Of a stretch of DNA of 21,237 bases, positions 8,033 to 14,588 are shown piece after piece (positions within the stretch are counted from its first letter, which is position 1; each line of letters opens with the position of its first letter). A program made the position numbers and the translations under genes. The stretch is from a virus: IMG/VR virus record IMGVR_UViG_3300022226_000023, positions 1-21,237 of that record, one strand, 5' to 3'. Under the pieces are notes generated by a model. It was not told where the DNA came from, ran no database searches, and saw only the letters and a list, made by a program, of their open reading frames with translations.

Positions 8033-8353
8033 ATGCGGATATTCCGAAACAAAAAGGCCGACAAGCTGGAAGTCAAGGTGAAGGCCCGCCCCGACGGGGG
8101 CCTGATCCGCAAGGTCAAGTTTCAATGGGGCGCGACGGGGCTGCTCGTCGTCCTCTCTGTGGTCACTGGGATGTTCGGCGTCGATCTCGACGCACTGATG
8201 CCGGGCTGGCGTGACACCTTACGTCCGGTCGCGGATCTTGCCGTGTGGTTCCACGAGAACGGACCCGCTTTCGCGGCCGCAATCGCCGCTCTCGTTACCC
8301 TCGTCGGTCAGGTGGTCCGCTCCGCAAAGGGCGACAAGCCGACCGAGGAGTAG
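8033..8353 (+). CDS. Small two-helix membrane protein, holin-like (106 aa)
   Basis: The ATG at 8033 opens a 106-residue frame on the opposite strand to all virion genes. The N-terminus is basic (MRIFRNKKADKLEVKVKARP). Two hydrophobic segments follow at about 33-50 (GATGLLVVLSVVTGMFGV) and 78-95 (GPAFAAAIAALVTLVGQVV), then a short charged tail. Size, two membrane helices and charged tail suit a class II holin, which would make holes in the inner membrane at lysis. The start is the weak point: no ribosome site is visible. An in-frame TTG at 7967 would add residues that look non-coding. The next gene starts 4 bases after the stop, so a small operon is likely. The holin role is an inference. Confidence 0.6.
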   Translation: MRIFRNKKADKLEVKVKARPDGGLIRKVKFQWGATGLLVVLSVVTGMFGVDLDALMPGWRDTLRPVADLAVWFHENGPAFAAAIAALVTLVGQVVRSAKGDKPTEE

Positions 8354-8357
8354 GCCC

Positions 8358-8699
8358 GTGCCTGAAGATGGTGTAGACAAGGTCATCGAAACCAGCCAGC
8401 GACTGATTGCGGTCGCTGCATCGGTGGCCTCAAGCGCGCCGATAGTTGCTTCCTGGCAAGCTGTCGTAACGCTGCTTGAGGGCATCCGCAACAGACAGGC
8501 TCGGCTTCAGGCGATCAATGCCGTCGCCGCCGTTCTAGAGCATCAAACCCGCGAGCTGCGAGAAGTCTGCCTCGCGTACAGAGGAAAGCCGATCCCGGTC
8601 GAAGACATCCTCATCGTTCACCAGAGTTCCCTGGAGCGCGCGCTAGCGCTGATCCGAGAGATCAGCGACCCCGATAACCGGAGGAAGCCTAAGCCATGA
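8358..8699 (+). CDS. Unknown small helical protein in plus-strand cassette (113 aa)
   Basis: The gene starts at a GTG at 8358, with GAGGAG at 8345-8350, 7 bases upstream and inside the end of the preceding gene. The last four bases overlap the next start as ATGA. The protein is largely helical: a moderately hydrophobic stretch at about 15-40 (RLIAVAASVASSAPIVASW), then an amphipathic part (RQARLQAINAVAAVLEHQTRELREV) with likely coiled-coil character, ending in a basic tail (NRRKPKP). I do not recognise the family. It could be an accessory to the neighbouring membrane proteins, such as an antiholin or regulator, but nothing in the sequence shows this. Confidence 0.7.
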   Translation: MPEDGVDKVIETSQRLIAVAASVASSAPIVASWQAVVTLLEGIRNRQARLQAINAVAAVLEHQTRELREVCLAYRGKPIPVEDILIVHQSSLERALALIREISDPDNRRKPKP

Positions 8700-8869
8700 G
8701 ATGGTGGAAATACTTACCGCCGAAGGGCCATCCGTTCTGGGAGTTCGCCCACTACGTCTTCATCGCCGCCGTGCTGTACGGAACGGCCTCGACGCCGTCG
8801 TGGGATGAACTGGGCGAATTTCTGCTTGTCGCCGGCGGGGTGAAGGGCTTCTCGAAGCTGTCGGGCTGA
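8696..8869 (+). CDS. 57-aa small membrane-type protein
   Basis: This short gene has strong start signals: GGAGGAA at 8680-8686, 9 bases before the ATG at 8696, which overlaps the preceding stop as ATGA. The protein begins MRWWKYLPPKGHPFWEFAHY, continues with a hydrophobic stretch at about residues 18-30 (HYVFIAAVLYGTA) and has a second weaker one at about 40-50 (EFLLVAGGV). The aromatic N-terminus (three Trp in the first 16 residues) suggests an interface at the membrane. Translational coupling to the upstream gene is very likely. No known family is recognised; a small lysis or membrane accessory protein is a guess from context. Confidence 0.72.
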   Translation: MRWWKYLPPKGHPFWEFAHYVFIAAVLYGTASTPSWDELGEFLLVAGGVKGFSKLSG

Positions 8870-8989
8870 CAGAAAGGCAGCGATACAGTAGAGCCCCACA
8901 GAGCCGCTCTAAGCCATCGGAGAGGCAAAGCGCTCCCTAACCGCCCACCTCGCCCCGTCGTGAGCGCCTGCGCAGCGAAACGGGCCGGA
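8870..8989. other. Convergent intergenic region, no clear terminator
   Basis: This 120-base gap separates the end of the plus-strand cassette from the end of the minus-strand closure gene. Transcripts converge here, so a terminator would be expected. I see only a weak possible stem (CCCGT pairing with ACGGG, near 8955-8983) without a U-tract. No gene is evident. Confidence 0.4.
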
Positions 8990-9337
8990 TCACGTATTCT
9001 GGTCTTCGATTCTAAGGGTCAAAGTGAGGATCAGGAACTTCCGGAGGCCTGGGGCGTCGTCGATGCCCTTGACGTCGTAGAGCCGCGAGCGGAACAGGAT
9101 TCGGGCCGATTCGTCGAAATCGTTCCGAAAGATGATTGCCAGCCGCGTCAGGTTCTGGGGGACTTCGCGGGAGCGGTCCATCTCTTCGAGGCGCCGCGCC
9201 GGCATCTTCTGAGCCATGATCCGGATCGTCTTGGCGCGGCCAGCCGCCGTGTAGTCCTGTGTGGGAGCGCCGACTTCGTCAGTCCCGAGGGTCGGCACGT
9301 GGATCTCAATTTGATCGCGTAGGCGGCCGAGTTGCAT
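8990..9337 (-). CDS. Head-tail closure/adaptor protein (SPP1 gp16-like), 115 aa
   Basis: The ATG at 9337 gives MQLGRLRDQIEIHVPTLGTDEVGAP, the usual opening of this family (LRDxIxIxxPxxxxDExG). Further matches are RAKTIRIMAQKMPARRLEEM, a LAIIFRNDFDESARILFRSRLYDVKGIDD stretch and a final run of beta strands. These small proteins form a ring under the connector and close the head pore after packaging. Length matches the family (about 100-120 residues). The start has a weak TAGGG upstream, and the parS-like palindrome ends 14 bases before the ATG, so a protein bound there could affect expression. It is the last minus-strand gene before the inverted plus-strand cassette. Confidence 0.8.
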   Translation of the reverse strand: MQLGRLRDQIEIHVPTLGTDEVGAPTQDYTAAGRAKTIRIMAQKMPARRLEEMDRSREVPQNLTRLAIIFRNDFDESARILFRSRLYDVKGIDDAPGLRKFLILTLTLRIEDQNT

Positions 9338-9350
9338 GGCTGGACCCTAT

Positions 9351-9366
9351 TGTTCCACGTGGAACA
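9351..9366. promoter_or_regulatory. parS: parS-like perfect palindrome
   Basis: TGTTCCACGTGGAACA is a perfect 16-base inverted repeat. The Bacillus subtilis parS is TGTTCCACGTGAAACA, so this site differs at one position, and that change makes it fully symmetric. parS is bound by the chromosome and plasmid segregation protein ParB. The site lies in the 53-base gap between the connector gene (stop at 9391) and the closure gene (start at 9337), so its sequence is not forced by codons. I found no second copy and no ParA or ParB gene in the window. It could instead be an operator for another dimeric regulator. Confidence 0.65.
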
Positions 9367-9390
9367 TCGGCGAGCAAAGCAACACTCAGA

Positions 9391-10044
9391 TCAGGGCTGG
9401 CGCATCTGCATCGTCAAGATGCTGTTCGCGCCGAAGGGAACCTCGGCGATCGTCATGCCGGGCGCGATAACGACTTCCTCGCGGTTCATGTACCAGTGAG
9501 CAATCAGCATCTTCAGAGCGTGCTTCACGTCGCCCGGCACAGACGCAGGGTCAGTCCAACCCGCCTTGTATTCCATCTGCACGGCCGTTGCCGGGCGCAA
9601 GCCAGCCGTCGGCCAGGATTCGCCGCCAAGCAGCACAGCTCGGTCGACCTGCTTGGAATTGTCGAGGAAGACCTTCTCGGCCGTCGTCACCACATGCCAG
9701 GGCTGCAAGACGTTGTCCGCGTCCCAGTAGCTGATGGCCGAGATCTCAGTGACAGGTCCTACGGGCAGATCGAGGTAGTTCGCCGGTGGAAAGGCGTCGG
9801 TCCAGCTCCGCACGACTCGCTCTAGAAGCGAGAAGCTGTAGGCGTTCTGAACGAATGCCTCGGCCGCCGGTATCGCATCGGTGAACCATTCGTCCTCTAG
9901 GTCATCGTCAGCGCTCAGCTTGGCCTGAAGCTTCGCCTGCTTCACGCTTAAGACGCTGTCTTCGCTCGCCGTGACCACGTTGATTCCGCTGGATCGAACG
10001 GAGACGTTTAGAGTCCGGCCGATCTGTTCAAGTAGCGTTGCCAT
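9391..10044 (-). CDS. Head-tail connector (phiE125 gp8/HK97 gp6-like), 217 aa
   Basis: The ATG at 10044 has GAGGAG 5 bases upstream. The sequence shows the family layout: an N-terminal helical part (AKLSADDDLEDEWFTDAIPAAEAFVQ), a strand region with PANYLDLPVGPVTEISAISYWDADN, then AVQMEYKAGWTDPASVPGDVKHALKMLIAHWYMNREEV, a characteristic stretch of phiE125 gp8-type proteins, and a short C-terminal strand. These proteins form the ring directly under the portal. The gene is followed by the closure protein, the normal order, but is separated from the capsid by an unusual four-gene block. Start and family are well supported. Confidence 0.85.
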   Translation of the reverse strand: MATLLEQIGRTLNVSVRSSGINVVTASEDSVLSVKQAKLQAKLSADDDLEDEWFTDAIPAAEAFVQNAYSFSLLERVVRSWTDAFPPANYLDLPVGPVTEISAISYWDADNVLQPWHVVTTAEKVFLDNSKQVDRAVLLGGESWPTAGLRPATAVQMEYKAGWTDPASVPGDVKHALKMLIAHWYMNREEVVIAPGMTIAEVPFGANSILTMQMRQP

Positions 10045-10056
10045 GGCAGCTCCTCG

Positions 10057-10440
10057 TCAAAGGGTGATCGGTCCGCCCTGCGTCGGAAGGCTATCGGCCG
10101 GGAACATCCCGAGCGACTTCGCCGCGTCGGCCGGAGTAAGCTCCGAGTCGTCGATGAAGATGAGCTCGATAACGTACGGCCCGTCCCTGAGCAGCGCGGC
10201 GTCCGCTTGCGCGATCCGAACTGTTGCGCGCGGCGGGCTCGCGGAGGTATCCAGGTTAACCGTCGAGCCGTTGGGCGTGTTCGCGCCGGAGATCAGCTCA
10301 AGATCCGGGGTCGCCTGCCCTGCCGTCTTCGACACCTTGGCCCGGACCTTGTCGCCCGCTGCCATCTCCAACGGCACGCCGCCGATGCCTTCCAGGTCAA
10401 ACGGGATATCGTTCGTCCGATTCTTAGATATCTCGATCAT
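10057..10440 (-). CDS. Unknown beta-rich virion-associated protein (127 aa)
   Basis: The ATG at 10440 overlaps the stop of the 980-residue gene as ATGA, so the two are translationally coupled. The protein is rich in short strands: an opening MIEISKNRTNDIPFDLE, then GDKVRAKVSKTAG, LELISGANTPNG, ATVRIAQADAALLRDGPYVIELIF and a Pro-rich C-terminus. The pattern recalls the N-terminal immunoglobulin-like modules of phage baseplate/receptor-binding scaffold proteins (BppU-type), where a polymerisation or input-limit formula is replaced by strand pairs. That is only a resemblance. Its coupling to the repeat protein suggests the two form one structure on the virion. Confidence 0.5.
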   Translation of the reverse strand: MIEISKNRTNDIPFDLEGIGGVPLEMAAGDKVRAKVSKTAGQATPDLELISGANTPNGSTVNLDTSASPPRATVRIAQADAALLRDGPYVIELIFIDDSELTPADAAKSLGMFPADSLPTQGGPITL

Positions 10441-13379
10441 TGGACTCGCTTTGCGCTCGGCCTTGAATCGGAGGCTCGCTTTGCTCGGGCTTGTTGGACG
10501 CGGACGGCTCCGATCCCGCCTGCGACTAGCTTAGCCGATCCCGGGGTGAAGTCAGCAGCGCCTTCGACTTGCCCGGTTGTGATCAGGCTGCCGGTCGCTG
10601 TCAAAGTGGCTGATCCTAGGGCGCGCTGAAGCCCGGTCGTGGCCAGTGTTCCCGAGGCGCTCAGCGTCGCGTTTCCAGCTGCGATGACATCGCCGGTAAA
10701 GCTGGCGGCTCCGCTAGCCGTCAGCGTGGCAGTCCCGGCAGCTATTGCCGCGCCACTGAAAGCGGCCGTGCCGCTCGCCTGGAGCGTCGACGTGCCGGCC
10801 GCAATTGCAGCGCCCGCCGCCGCCAAGGATCCGGACGCCTGCAAGGTCGCAGTCCCGTTGACGGTCCCGAGCTCCTGGCCGGTCGTAGTGAGCGAGCCTG
10901 TCGCTTGAAGCGTTGCTGCCGCTATCGAGACCTCGATGCCGTCCGCCGCTAGCGAGCCGCTAGCGTCAAGCGTGGCAGTCCCGGAAACGATCGCTGCGCC
11001 GGCCGACGTCGTCAGAGAACCGGAGGCCTGGAGTGTCGCCGTACCCGAGGCGATCGCTGCGCCGGCTGCCGCTAGCGACCCAGCCGCTCCCAGCGTCGCC
11101 GTCCCGTCGGCGATGGCCGCGCCGGCTGTCGCCAGAGAACCGGACGCCTGGAGCGTGGCTGTTCCGTTCACGGTCCCGAGCTGGGTTCCGGTGGTGATCA
11201 GCGAGCCGGTTGCGCCGAGTGTCGCTGTGCCGGTAGCGATCCCGGCGCCGTCCGTTGTCAGCGAGCCGGTAGCGGCCAGCGTCGACGTTGCCGGCAGAAC
11301 GACAGAGCCTGTCGCGGCGAGCGATCCGGTCGCCGCCAGTGTGGCCGTCCCTGCCACGAGAGCTGCGCCGTTCGTTGTCAGCGAGCCGCTAGCCGCTAGC
11401 GTTGATGTGCCGCTCAGAATGCCCGCGCCGGAGGTGGTGAGAGAGCCAGTTGCGGACAGGGTCGCCGTACCGTTGACCGTTCCGACTTGTGCGCCGGTCG
11501 TAATGAGCGAGCCCGTTGCGCCGAGCGTTGAAGTGCCGTTTGCGATCGCCGCGCCGGCGGAAGTGAACGATCCTGTAGCGCCGAGCGTCGAGCTCGCCGG
11601 CACGACGGTCAAGCCAGTCGTTACGAGCGAGCCTGTGGCTGCTAGGGTTGCTGTCCCAGTCAGCAGCGTCGCGCCCGTCGCGGCAAGGCTCCCGGCTGCA
11701 ACCAGCGTCGCCGTTCCGCTCAGGATTCCAGAGCCGGCCGAAGCAAGAGATCCGGTCGCGCCCAAGGTAGAGGAACCAGATAGAAGCCCAGCGCCGGCGG
11801 CAGCGAGTGAGCCAGTCGCCCCCAGGGTCGCCGTACCGGTTGCCAGTGCGAAGCCTGTGAAGGCGACAGAGCCGGTCGCGGCCAGCGTGGACGTGCCTGA
11901 AAGCAGACCCGCGCCGGTCGCCGAAAGCGAGCCCGACGCCGCCAGCGTTGCGGTCCCGCTCAGCAGCCCGGCGCCCGTCGCGGCAAAGTCGCCAGTCGCC
12001 GCTAGCGTGGCAGTTCCTGAGGCCAGCGAGAAGCCATCAGTAGCGAGTGAGCCAGTCGCCGCGAGCGTTGCCGCGCCATTGACGACGACAACCCCAGTAG
12101 CCGCCAGCGAGCCGCTGGCAGCGAGAGTCGCCGAGCCGCTCCGTATCGTCGCGCCGTCCGTCGTGAGCGAACCGGTAGCCGCCAGCGTGGCAGTCCCGCT
12201 CCGTATGCCGGCGCCGTCTGTTGTCAACGAACCAGTCGCGGCCATCGTGGCCGTGCCGTTGACGGTGCCAACGCTGGCAAACAGCTGAAGGGCGACGACG
12301 GACGAATCCGACATACCGGCCGTGATGCCGGTCGATTCCGCCCGCCATTGCGTCTTGATGGTGTGCGACGCAGCAGTGTAGGACTTCCGGAAGAAAACGA
12401 ACTGGGGATACCTGTTCGAGGCGTCGAACGGTTCTTGCTCGAATTCGTGATTGGTCGCGCCGTCGTCGTCGACCTTCGCGTAGACTGACTGATTCGTCGC
12501 GCTGCCGTCGAATGAGCCGCCGGCGAGCACGAGGTGGTCGCCCAGCAGGAACGTATCGGTTAGCGTCGCCTTGTCTTGGTAGCTCGGCGAGCTGGTCGTG
12601 CTGCGTCCGCTCGATTCAGCTGCATAGGAACCGTCAAAGCTGTCGAGCCGGAGCGCGATGATGCGCTGATCCTCAATTCCGACGGTCTGGTTTACCTCGG
12701 TCGCGAATTGGATTTTGATCGTGTGCGACGCTGCCGTCAGCGTTACTTTGCGAATCCACGCAGGCCCGTGGATCTCGTCGGCCGCGTCTCGCTCTTCGAT
12801 CTCGAATTCGCACCATGGCGTGCCATCGACGTCGATCCGGGCCCGCGCCGCGTTGTTCGATGTGCGATCCAGCGAGGCGCTGGCGATGATCAGATAGTCG
12901 CCGGCCGTTGCCGGGGTGAATGTCAGCGAGGCTCCGTCGCCAAACGTCGAGCTCGTCGTGGTGTCTCGGGTGAGAACTTCCGCGTCTTCGTCGGCCGCGT
13001 CGGCTTTCAGGGCCCACAGTCGGGCGTCGCGAATGTAGCCAGTGCCGGACGTGAGCTTCGCGAATTGAATCTGGAATGTCTGCGAAGCCGGCGAAGCCCC
13101 AAAGCTGACCTTGACGACGCAGCCGTTGTTCAGGAACTCGACGTTCGGATCGGAGAGGCGGCCGCAATCCCATTGCGCCAGCTCGGCGGAGCCAGTGACA
13201 TGATACAGCCGGTGGATCGTCGAAGCGGTGTCGCTTGAGCGGATCCGGCTGGTCGCGAAGATGTAGTAATCGGAGTTGGCGTCAGGGGTGAAAGTCAGGC
13301 CGACTTTCGAGGTGTACGTCGAAGAGGTTGTGGTGCTTTCGCCGTTGCTCTCTGCGAAGTGATTTGTCCGGGCGGCCAT
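10437..13379 (-). CDS. Large repeat-rich virion protein (980 aa)
   Basis: The protein has three parts. Residues 1 to about 370 hold three tandem copies of a beta-sandwich-like domain of about 120 residues; each has a TFTPxxxxDYxI-type strand or its relic, an ASHTIKxQ (or SQTFQIQF) motif and an ALxL-type ending. Residues 375-941 are about 28 copies of a 20-residue unit of the form GTATLxATGSLxxxGAxIxS. Residues 942-980 are a Lys/Arg-rich tail. There is no signal peptide or membrane segment. The ATG at 13379 follows the previous stop by 1 base. The layout (globular head, long Gly/Ala/Thr solenoid) suits a fibre or adhesin. Its place in the head module hints at a head fibre; that is inferred. 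The repeat is GC-rich but codon phase is kept throughout. Confidence 0.75.
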   Translation of the reverse strand: MAARTNHFAESNGESTTTSSTYTSKVGLTFTPDANSDYYIFATSRIRSSDTASTIHRLYHVTGSAELAQWDCGRLSDPNVEFLNNGCVVKVSFGASPASQTFQIQFAKLTSGTGYIRDARLWALKADAADEDAEVLTRDTTTSSTFGDGASLTFTPATAGDYLIIASASLDRTSNNAARARIDVDGTPWCEFEIEERDAADEIHGPAWIRKVTLTAASHTIKIQFATEVNQTVGIEDQRIIALRLDSFDGSYAAESSGRSTTSSPSYQDKATLTDTFLLGDHLVLAGGSFDGSATNQSVYAKVDDDGATNHEFEQEPFDASNRYPQFVFFRKSYTAASHTIKTQWRAESTGITAGMSDSSVVALQLFASVGTVNGTATMAATGSLTTDGAGIRSGTATLAATGSLTTDGATIRSGSATLAASGSLAATGVVVVNGAATLAATGSLATDGFSLASGTATLAATGDFAATGAGLLSGTATLAASGSLSATGAGLLSGTSTLAATGSVAFTGFALATGTATLGATGSLAAAGAGLLSGSSTLGATGSLASAGSGILSGTATLVAAGSLAATGATLLTGTATLAATGSLVTTGLTVVPASSTLGATGSFTSAGAAIANGTSTLGATGSLITTGAQVGTVNGTATLSATGSLTTSGAGILSGTSTLAASGSLTTNGAALVAGTATLAATGSLAATGSVVLPATSTLAATGSLTTDGAGIATGTATLGATGSLITTGTQLGTVNGTATLQASGSLATAGAAIADGTATLGAAGSLAAAGAAIASGTATLQASGSLTTSAGAAIVSGTATLDASGSLAADGIEVSIAAATLQATGSLTTTGQELGTVNGTATLQASGSLAAAGAAIAAGTSTLQASGTAAFSGAAIAAGTATLTASGAASFTGDVIAAGNATLSASGTLATTGLQRALGSATLTATGSLITTGQVEGAADFTPGSAKLVAGGIGAVRVQQARAKRASDSRPSAKRVQ
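10557..12257 (-). repeat. About 28 tandem 60-base units (20-residue repeat)
   Basis: The DNA shows a 60-base period. The protein unit is G(T/S)(A/S)TL-xA(T/S)GSL-xxxGAxIxx, nearly all exactly 20 residues. Three units (13, 18 and 23) are 22 residues long and end in GTVN, one (unit 21) has 21. A GTVN also precedes unit 1. The units are not identical, so the array has diverged by point change and, in its C-terminal half, seems to have grown in blocks of five units. Confidence 0.85.
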
Positions 13380-13380
13380 C

Positions 13381-13743
13381 CTAGGAGCCTAAGTCTAGGT
13401 TGTCGGCAATCCATCGCACCATCTTTTTCAGGAACACCCGGACAGCCGCTGTAGTGTTGATCGGATCGATCTGGTTCGTCTCGATCCCGACTATCCAGGC
13501 TTCCAGTTCCTGCGCATTCCAAGCGGCTTCGTCCAGCCAGGCGTGGCTCGTGATAAAGGCCTGCGCTGTGGCTTGCTGGGGCGCTGTCAGCACGATATCC
13601 GTTTCTGCCGTTGTCGTCAGCGCGCCTTGGTCGGTCGTGACCGAGAGGATGTTTACCCCGCCGAACTGGCTTTGCAGTTCTTCCTGCACCTGGCCAGCGC
13701 CGGGGTTCGATCCGCCGGGAAGCGTGAACGTATAGAACGGCAC
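13381..13743 (-). CDS. Unknown small virion-block protein (120 aa)
   Basis: The gene starts at a GTG at 13743 with a weak AGGGG about 9 bases upstream and ends one base before the 980-residue gene. The N-terminal half is polar and beta-rich (MPFYTFTLPGGSNPGAG, SVTTDQGALTTTAETDIVL); the C-terminal half has helices with EAAWNAQELEAWIVGIETNQ and ends in FLKKMVRWIADNLDL. No family is recognised. The tight packing with the genes on both sides suggests a part of the same accessory virion module, possibly a chaperone or linker of the repeat protein. Confidence 0.6.
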   Translation of the reverse strand: MPFYTFTLPGGSNPGAGQVQEELQSQFGGVNILSVTTDQGALTTTAETDIVLTAPQQATAQAFITSHAWLDEAAWNAQELEAWIVGIETNQIDPINTTAAVRVFLKKMVRWIADNLDLGS

Positions 13744-13755
13744 TGGAGGAGTCCC

Positions 13756-14502
13756 CTAGTCCAGCGTCATCGTGATGTCACCCACGAGCAGCCGGAAGGT
13801 GTTACCCGAGCCGACCGCTTGATCAGGTGACTGATCGCCGCCCCAAATGAAGTTGCCAGCTGAGACTGCATCGAAGATGCCGGCGTGCGTGACCGTGACG
13901 GCCGGCATGCCGGTGAAGTCTTCTTGCGAGTCGTTCTGGATTTGTCCGGCGGCCGCCGCGCCGTAGCTCGTGAGCTGCCGCGCATAGCTGCCGCCAACAA
14001 CCTCTGACGTTCCCGTGTTGCCAGGGTCGGCGGTGTGCAGGCTTGTATACGGGTTGGTGACGGAGAACGACGTGTTGTTGAAGATCGCGTCCAGAATTGC
14101 GTCGGCCGCAAAGGTAGCCAGTCCAGTCACGCCAGTCAGAACGGCGTCGAGTGCGCCAATCGCGAACTCGAAGGTGTTGTTGACCGCGACCACCTGGCTC
14201 GCATCGAGCGCTTGCCCCCAAATGAAGTTGCCGCCGGAAACTGCGTCGAAGATGCCGACGTGCGTGACCGTGACGGCCGGCATCAGAGCGTACGTGATAG
14301 CCGCGTCGTTGTCGAGCGCCTCGGATGACGCGGCTCCGAAAGAGCCAAGCTGACGCGCGTAGCTGCCGCCAGTAACTTCTGCTGTGCCGGTCTCCCCAGG
14401 GTCGGCATCATGCAGAGAGACGTAGGGCGTAGTGACTGCGAATCCTGTGGCGTTGCCGATCGCGTCAAGGATTGCCAGTTCGGCAAAGTTGGAAAGGCTC
14501 AT
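13756..14502 (-). CDS. Tandem-duplicated tail-fibre-type domain protein (248 aa)
   Basis: The protein consists of two copies of one domain, residues 1 to about 124 and 125-248. Matching landmarks are SLHDADPG at 29-36 against SLHTADPG at 154-161, GGSYARQL, MPAVTVTH(V/A)GIFDAVS and GNFIWG, all offset by 125 residues. A single copy of this 'SLHTADPG..GGSYARQ' domain is a common small phage virion protein, often labelled tail fibre protein. The ATG at 14502 has GAGGAA about 8 bases upstream. Two in-frame copies in one chain are unusual to my knowledge. It follows the capsid terminator and leads the accessory block, so a surface role on head or neck is plausible; this is inferred from position. 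Confidence 0.72.
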   Translation of the reverse strand: MSLSNFAELAILDAIGNATGFAVTTPYVSLHDADPGETGTAEVTGGSYARQLGSFGAASSEALDNDAAITYALMPAVTVTHVGIFDAVSGGNFIWGQALDASQVVAVNNTFEFAIGALDAVLTGVTGLATFAADAILDAIFNNTSFSVTNPYTSLHTADPGNTGTSEVVGGSYARQLTSYGAAAAGQIQNDSQEDFTGMPAVTVTHAGIFDAVSAGNFIWGGDQSPDQAVGSGNTFRLLVGDITMTLD

Positions 14503-14530
14503 CTCTGGGTTCCTCGCTTCCGCGCTTTGT

Positions 14531-14566
14531 AAAAGCCCTGGGGCCGCCGAAGCATGGCCCCAGGGC
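14531..14566 (-). terminator. Intrinsic terminator after the capsid genes
   Basis: On the minus strand an 11-base perfect stem (GCCCTGGGGCC pairing with GGCCCCAGGGC) with a 10-base loop is followed by TTTTA. It lies 23 bases after the stop of the decoration gene and 29 bases before the next ATG. It would cap high-level capsid transcripts and reduce readthrough into the accessory block. Confidence 0.8.
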
Positions 14567-14588
14567 AGTCTTCACTTTCCGCCCGTCC

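Noticed and set aside
8870-8989. Possible bidirectional terminator between convergent genes
   Set aside because: Only a weak 5-base stem and no T-tract on either side.
10557-12257. Tandem 60-base repeats as a possible CRISPR array
   Set aside because: Units are diverged, have no unique spacers between identical repeats, and keep a coding frame.
10936-12288. Long plus-strand open frame (450 codons) with EPVAASVAVP-type repeats
   Set aside because: It is the mirror of the 60-base repeat array. A repeat whose length is a multiple of three and lacks stops on one strand often lacks them on the other. It has no ribosome site and its composition follows the sense gene.
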